The notes under the pieces are model-generated. The model made no database searches. It saw only the letters and a program-made list of their open reading frames with translations, and was not told the DNA's origin. From positions 1-9,816 of the forward strand of contig DMQP01000189.1 of assembly GCA_003455655.1 (NCBI GenBank): a stretch of DNA of 9,816 bases, in the 5' to 3' direction. The translations under genes were made by a program, and so were the position numbers. Positions 6,846-9,816 of this stretch are shown piece by piece; within the stretch, counting starts at the first letter, position 1; each line of letters begins with the position of its first letter. Source of the DNA: Treponema sp. GTDB lineage: Bacteria; Spirochaetota; Spirochaetia; Treponematales; Treponemataceae.

Positions 6846-7993
6846 CAGTATGCCGATTTAATAAGGTTGAACAGATCATCGGTGTTCATGCTGCGAGGAA
6901 GATTATTGATAAGGTCAAGTTCACCTGCATCTTCTGCGGCAAGGGCAAGCTGGTCTATGCTTACTCCCAAATCTTTAAGACGAGCGGGTAAGTTTGCGCT
7001 GGCAATGTGCTGACGAATGTATTCGGTTAAAGCGGTAACTGCCTGTTCTGTTGGGGTGTCTGCTTGTGCGATGCGTAAGAATTGTGCTGCTTTTGCAAGA
7101 CGGTCTGCCTTAAAGGTTGCGGCGTCTTCGATAATGTAGGGCAACAAAATTGAAGTAACCAGTGAGCGTGAAATAGAATACCGTGCGTTAATACACAAAG
7201 AAAGAAGACTTGCAGCTCCCAAAGAACTTGATGCAGCTCCCAAAGATGCCATACAGCCTCCCTGACTGAGCATAACTTCTTTTGGAGTCGTAATGGTTAG
7301 CGATTCTGTTCCGTCGAGTGCGTAACTAAGCAACTCAAATGATTTTTCGGTTACCATGTCGCTAAAGAAGGTTGCCTTTTGACTTAAGTATGCTTCTATG
7401 GCAAAACAGAGTGTTTCTATTGAAGTAGATGCAGTTTGATTGTCGGTTAGCGTAACACACAGATTGGGGTCTATAAGTGCAAGACGACACACACTCTGCT
7501 GGGATGCAAGTAACTTTATGCGTGACGAACGTGAGTCTATAACGGGGGTTTGGTTGGTGAACATAAAAGCATCACGAATTGTGGTGGGAACACAAATGAG
7601 CGGAATGGGCGCTGCTGTGGGAACGGCTCCGTCTACATAATCGTATATTTCATGTGATTCGTTTATAAGAGAAGCGACTGCACGACCTGCATTAAGTGCC
7701 TTTGAACCGCCAACTGCTATAACTCCGTGAACATGAGCTTCTTTTGCAAGTTTTATGGCTTCAGCAATGGCTTCTGTGGTAGCACCGCTGGGAATGGAGT
7801 CGTAGATAAAATATTCAACTTTTCGGTCATCAAGTGATGCAATGACTTTGTCGGAAGTACCCACTTCTTTAAGAATGGGATCCATAATGATAATGTATTT
7901 GCTACCGTAATCGCGGGCAAACTGACCTAAACGGCTGGTTGTATAGGAACCAAGAACAATGTTGGGTGAAATTCGAAAAATAAAATCTGCCAT
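6845..7993 (-). CDS. Iron-type alcohol dehydrogenase fold protein lacking the metal ligands
   Basis: A 382-residue protein that follows the group III (Fe-type) alcohol dehydrogenase layout: an N-terminal Rossmann-like domain with GVIAVGGSKALNAGRAVA (90-107), PTTIRDAF (136-143), then DPNLCVTL (175-182), a helical C-terminal domain and NLPRSMNTDDL (364-374). The functional positions are changed. The D-A-L-x-H metal motif reads E193-T-L-C-F197. The two later His ligands fall at S262 (LGAAS) and R276 (ISRS). G-G-S-x-x-D-x-x-K reads GGSKALNAG, and P-T-T-x-G-T-G-S reads PTTIRDAF. Metal-dependent dehydrogenase activity is therefore doubtful; a regulatory or binding role is inference. The open frame is intact and fits the family length, so this is not a decayed gene. 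The ATG at 7993 is chosen because GAGGA lies 4 bases upstream. A TTG 21 bases earlier has no support. Confidence 0.8.
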   Translation of the reverse strand: MADFIFRISPNIVLGSYTTSRLGQFARDYGSKYIIIMDPILKEVGTSDKVIASLDDRKVEYFIYDSIPSGATTEAIAEAIKLAKEAHVHGVIAVGGSKALNAGRAVASLINESHEIYDYVDGAVPTAAPIPLICVPTTIRDAFMFTNQTPVIDSRSSRIKLLASQQSVCRLALIDPNLCVTLTDNQTASTSIETLCFAIEAYLSQKATFFSDMVTEKSFELLSYALDGTESLTITTPKEVMLSQGGCMASLGAASSSLGAASLLSLCINARYSISRSLVTSILLPYIIEDAATFKADRLAKAAQFLRIAQADTPTEQAVTALTEYIRQHIASANLPARLKDLGVSIDQLALAAEDAGELDLINNLPRSMNTDDLFNLIKSAY

Positions 7994-7997
7994 ATAA

Positions 7998-8002
7998 TCC
8001 TC
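7998..8002 (-). promoter_or_regulatory. Shine-Dalgarno site of the Fe-ADH-like gene
   Basis: GAGGA on the minus strand, 4 bases before the ATG at 7993. This site decides the start in favour of MADFIF over the longer frame. Confidence 0.75.
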
Positions 8003-8012
8003 AGAAAAATTC

Positions 8013-8042
8013 AAAAAAAAAGGCGGAACTCTATGTCCCGCC
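8013..8042 (-). terminator. Rho-independent terminator after flgM
   Basis: On the minus strand an 8-base-pair GC-rich stem (GGCGGGAC with GTTCCGCC, one G-T pair) around a 5-base loop is followed by nine T. It lies 21 bases after the flgM stop and 19 bases before the ATG of the Fe-ADH-like gene, so it separates the two genes or attenuates transcription between them. Confidence 0.88.
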
Positions 8043-8049
8043 CTTTGCC

Positions 8050-8063
8050 ATTCGTTAACGAAT
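8050..8063. repeat. 14-base perfect palindrome after flgM
   Basis: ATTCGTTAACGAAT is identical on both strands. It begins at the last base of the flgM stop codon and lies just before the terminator hairpin. It could be an operator half-pair for a dimeric regulator or simply a chance inverted repeat. No function is claimed. Confidence 0.5.
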
Positions 8064-8350
8064 TAGAATCCGTACGCCGCAAGAATACGGTCCGCTGTTG
8101 CCTCAATGGTTGCGCTACTGAGGTAATTGGGATCCTTGATTTTCTGCTTAATCTGCTCGACTAAGTCTGTACGAACGTCGGGGGTCTCTTCTGCTACCTG
8201 TTTGAGATAGTAAGCATCAGACAGCTTTTTTGCTTCGTCGGACACGCTGATAGAGTCATTGCCTGCCTTGATGCTAGCCGTCGCATTGGTGCGTTTCGTG
8301 TTTTGCACGTTGTTAAGAGGATTTACCCCTGAAATCTTGTCTATCATCAT
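8063..8350 (-). CDS. flgM: Negative regulator of flagellin synthesis, anti-sigma-28 factor FlgM
   Basis: A 95-residue protein when started at the ATG at 8350. The open frame extends further upstream into rsmI, but AGAGG lies 6 bases before this ATG, and MMIDKISGVNPLNN is a typical FlgM start. A second ATG follows at once. The middle is flexible and polar. Residues 32-92 hold the conserved sigma-binding part: DSISVSDEAKKLSDA (32-46), then DVRTDLVEQIKQKIKD (58-73) and ATADRILAAYG (84-94). FlgM binds the flagellar sigma factor FliA (sigma-28) and holds it inactive until the hook and basal body is complete, when FlgM is exported. In spirochaetes, whose flagella are periplasmic, the export detail may differ. 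A sigma-28-like promoter overlaps the last codons of rsmI directly upstream, which suggests autoregulation. The gap to rsmI is 13 bases. Confidence 0.9.
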   Translation of the reverse strand: MMIDKISGVNPLNNVQNTKRTNATASIKAGNDSISVSDEAKKLSDAYYLKQVAEETPDVRTDLVEQIKQKIKDPNYLSSATIEATADRILAAYGF

Positions 8351-8363
8351 AACCTGCCTCTCT

Positions 8364-9071
8364 TTAATTATCGGAATCTTCCGACGAAAGTTTAGCGTTT
8401 TTATTGCCGGAAATAAAAACAGCAAATTCACCCAGAATTTTACTTCTGGAAGCGTAATCGTCAAGAACCTCTTGTGCGGTTCCTTCGGTTATTTCTTCGT
8501 GAAGTTTGGTCAGTTCTCTGCCCACAACAACACGCCGGTTACTATCAATATCGGCTATATCTGCAAGAAGTTTAGTAATTCTGAACGGACTTTCGTACAA
8601 AATTACTGCCGCATCTGTAGCCATTAGCTCTGCAAGCCTGCGTCTTCGTCTGCCTGGTTTTGGCGACAAAAATCCCTCGAAAATAAGGGTTTTTCCACCT
8701 GCTCCCGCAACACTCGCAAGCGTTGTACAAGCACTGGGACCCGGAATAGGAACAACTTTGTGCCCTGCAGCGCGTACTAAACCCGCAAGAACGGCACCTG
8801 GGTCGCTAATTCCTGGTTCTCCTGCATCACTGGCATACGCAACTGTCTTACCCTCGTCAAGTAACTGGATAAGTTTTTGAGCCGCAAGAGCTTCATTTTG
8901 TGCCCTACAGCTAATCATGGGCTTGCGTATTTCAAAGTGAGTCAAAAGTTCCATAGTGTGGCGCGTATCTTCGGCAGCAACAACATCAACCGTTTTGAAT
9001 GTTTCCAAAGCTCTGAATGTAATGTCGCCAAGGTTTCCGATAGGCGTACCCACAATGTACAATTCTGACAC
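8364..9071 (-). CDS. rsmI: 16S rRNA (cytidine(1402)-2'-O)-methyltransferase RsmI
   Basis: A 235-residue enzyme of the tetrapyrrole-methylase fold that uses S-adenosylmethionine to 2'-O-methylate C1402 in the 30S decoding centre. Family motifs run in order: LYIVGTPIGNLGDIT (4-18), AAEDTRHT (32-39), ASDAGEPGISDPG (80-92), PIPGPSA (108-114), EGFLSPKPGRR (132-142), ESPFRI (160-165) and GRELTKLHEE (184-193). It is about 50 residues shorter than E. coli RsmI (286), lacking the small C-terminal domain and ending in an acidic tail. The start is a GTG at 9071, chosen because the GTPIGNL motif then falls at the usual distance. A TATAAT ends 9 bases upstream and AAGG sits between. Two sigma-28-like promoters for flgM lie inside this gene. 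Confidence 0.93.
   Translation of the reverse strand: MSELYIVGTPIGNLGDITFRALETFKTVDVVAAEDTRHTMELLTHFEIRKPMISCRAQNEALAAQKLIQLLDEGKTVAYASDAGEPGISDPGAVLAGLVRAAGHKVVPIPGPSACTTLASVAGAGGKTLIFEGFLSPKPGRRRRRLAELMATDAAVILYESPFRITKLLADIADIDSNRRVVVGRELTKLHEEITEGTAQEVLDDYASRSKILGEFAVFISGNKNAKLSSEDSDN
8368..8394 (-). promoter_or_regulatory. Sigma-28-type promoter directly upstream of flgM
   Basis: On the minus strand TAAA (8391-8394), exactly 15 bases, then TCCGATAA (8368-8375). This matches the TAAA-N15-GCCGATAA flagellar consensus at 11 of 12 positions. The expected start is near 8361, leaving a leader of about 12 bases that carries the AGAGG site. The -10 lies within the last rsmI codons. Confidence 0.75.
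8548..8574 (-). promoter_or_regulatory. Second sigma-28-type promoter, inside rsmI
   Basis: On the minus strand TAAA (8571-8574), exactly 15 bases, then GCCGATAT (8548-8555). It differs from the enterobacterial flagellar consensus only in the last base and matches the Bacillus sigma-D form TAAA-N15-GCCGATAT. It points at flgM, about 190 bases upstream of the expected start, with no intervening terminator. It lies in coding sequence, so chance is possible. Confidence 0.5.
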
Positions 9072-9080
9072 AGTACCTTA

Positions 9081-9109
9081 ATTATAGGACAGTGTGTAAA
9101 AAAAAGCAA
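9081..9109 (-). promoter_or_regulatory. Predicted sigma-70 promoter of rsmI
   Basis: TTGCTT (9104-9109), exactly 17 bases, then a perfect TATAAT (9081-9086) on the minus strand. The expected start is near 9074, only about 3 bases before the GTG, so the mRNA is nearly leaderless and the AAGG at 9076-9079 may not be transcribed. Confidence 0.6.
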
Positions 9110-9119
9110 GCGATTGCGC

Positions 9120-9147
9120 TAACATCAGGCTTTAAAAATTCCGATAA
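9120..9147 (+). promoter_or_regulatory. Possible sigma-28-like promoter of ftsK
   Basis: TAAC (9120-9123), 16 bases, then TCCGATAA (9140-9147), whose -10 core is identical over 10 bases (ATTCCGATAA) to the flgM promoter. The -35 is imperfect and the spacer is one base longer. I found no convincing sigma-70 alternative in this 110-base divergent region. Confidence 0.3.
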
Positions 9148-9181
9148 AAAATAAGAATAGGAATTCAGGTAAGGTTAAATC

Positions 9182-9816
9182 ATGAAGAACGAAAGAACCC
9201 CCATACGAGTGACTGGAATCACACTGTATATTGCAGCAGCTCTTTTTTGCATTTGTTTGCTTTTAGGATTTTTTGACAATGCTCTGGGTCAACCCGGGAA
9301 TTCACCTTTAAGCCGTTTTGGAAGCATGCTTTCAAATGCATACGGTTTGTGCAGTCTACTTATTCCGCTCTATTTGCTTGTAGCAGGAACATTCTGCTTT
9401 AGTGACCGTTGGACATATCAGAAGGCAGTGGGTCTTTTGGTAAGTGTTCTTCCTTTTTTTACACTTGTCTTTGCAGAAAAATGGTCTCGTCAAATTGCTT
9501 TGTATGATTACAGCCCTATTGCTTTGGTAAAAATAATTTCTTTGCTCGTAATAGCACTTCTTGTTGTTCTTGCAGAGTATTTGTTGGCTTTAGTTATTGC
9601 CGGAAAAATTCATGAGGGAACTCCAAAAGAAAAGAAAGTTAAAGCAAAGAAAGTTGTTATTGAAGAAAAACATTCTGTTGAAGAAAAAACTGAAGCTGAA
9701 GAAGATGAGCTTGATCGAAAAATAAATGAATCTGTTGATAAGCAAATAAAAGAAGCAACCTCTTCTGCTTGGACTTTAAAAGAATTACTAAACGAAAATA
9801 ATCGCATACTTGATGC
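9182..9816 (+). CDS. ftsK: FtsK/SpoIIIE-family DNA translocase, N-terminal part
   Basis: The first 211 codons of a gene that runs off the window without a stop. About four membrane segments lie at roughly 12-31, 55-73, 82-98 and 115-140. The loop DNALGQPGNSPLSRFG (32-47) and the following YGLCSLLIPLYLLVAG (54-69) match the FtsK 4TM region, which usually has an aromatic or Gly-rich turn between spans 1 and 2. After the last span comes a charged Lys/Glu-rich linker (about 144-195), the usual low-complexity tether to the motor domain, which is not in the window. FtsK/SpoIIIE proteins are hexameric DNA pumps that clear and resolve chromosomes at the division septum. The ATG at 9182 has AAGG 7 bases upstream. 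Without the motor domain the family call rests on the N-terminal pattern. Confidence 0.8.
   Translation, partial: MKNERTPIRVTGITLYIAAALFCICLLLGFFDNALGQPGNSPLSRFGSMLSNAYGLCSLLIPLYLLVAGTFCFSDRWTYQKAVGLLVSVLPFFTLVFAEKWSRQIALYDYSPIALVKIISLLVIALLVVLAEYLLALVIAGKIHEGTPKEKKVKAKKVVIEEKHSVEEKTEAEEDELDRKINESVDKQIKEATSSAWTLKELLNENNRILD

Noticed and set aside
7994..8014. TTG start at 8014 for the Fe-ADH-like gene
   Set aside because: The ATG at 7993 has GAGGA 4 bases upstream and gives the usual family N-terminus. The TTG lies inside the T-run of the flgM terminator.
8351..8464. Upstream extension of the flgM frame into rsmI
   Set aside because: The extra 38 residues overlap rsmI, do not look like FlgM, and AGAGG sits 6 bases before the ATG at 8350.
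8259..9068. Plus-strand open frames opposite rsmI and flgM
   Set aside because: They are antisense shadows of well-supported genes, with no family motifs and no start signals.

Overview
The window looks like chromosomal sequence from a spirochaete, most likely a Treponema or close relative. The evidence is AT-rich DNA with compact gene spacing, a multi-span membrane chemoreceptor, a FlgM-type anti-sigma factor next to sigma-28-like promoters, an FtsK-type translocase and a lipoprotein M48 protease. This assignment rests on family knowledge and no search was run. I see no insertion sequence, phage gene, CRISPR array, tRNA or rRNA, and no gene-free stretch longer than about 120 bases.

Layout. 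Bases 1-143 (minus) are the start of a HAD/Cof-type phosphatase cut by the window edge. It diverges from a small ArsC/Spx-like thioredoxin-fold protein (218-577), followed by a methyl-accepting chemotaxis protein (694-2556) and an M48 metalloprotease lipoprotein (2597-3415). On the minus strand, 3421-4452 encodes an unrecognised four-span membrane protein with a degenerate alpha/beta-hydrolase-like tail. It diverges from a GHKL-like/HDOD signalling protein (4535-6022). The minus-strand block from 9071 down to 5988 reads rsmI, flgM, an Fe-ADH-like protein and a TrmH/SpoU RNA methyltransferase. At the right end the 5' part of an ftsK/spoIIIE gene starts at 9182 and runs out of the window; it has no stop codon in the window.

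Two transcription patterns stand out. First, five genes (the HAD, ArsC-like, M48, membrane protein and HDOD genes) lack a usable Shine-Dalgarno sequence. Each instead has a -10-like hexamer ending only 5 or 6 bases before the ATG, so the predicted transcript begins at about the start codon and is leaderless. rsmI is nearly the same. The MCP, flgM, Fe-ADH-like and ftsK genes have ordinary Shine-Dalgarno sites. Second, two close matches to the flagellar sigma-28 consensus lie on the minus strand inside rsmI, upstream of flgM. This suggests FliA-dependent, autoregulated expression of the anti-sigma factor.

The most notable proteins are an Fe-ADH-fold protein in which all four metal-ligand positions are substituted, and a fusion of a degenerate histidine-kinase-like ATPase domain to an HDOD domain. 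The ArsC-like protein has Ser where the family has its first Cys, and the membrane protein's hydrolase-like domain lacks a recognisable nucleophile elbow. The chemoreceptor, FlgM and perhaps the HDOD protein fit motility and signalling. rsmI and the SpoU gene fit rRNA or tRNA modification, and ftsK fits chromosome segregation.
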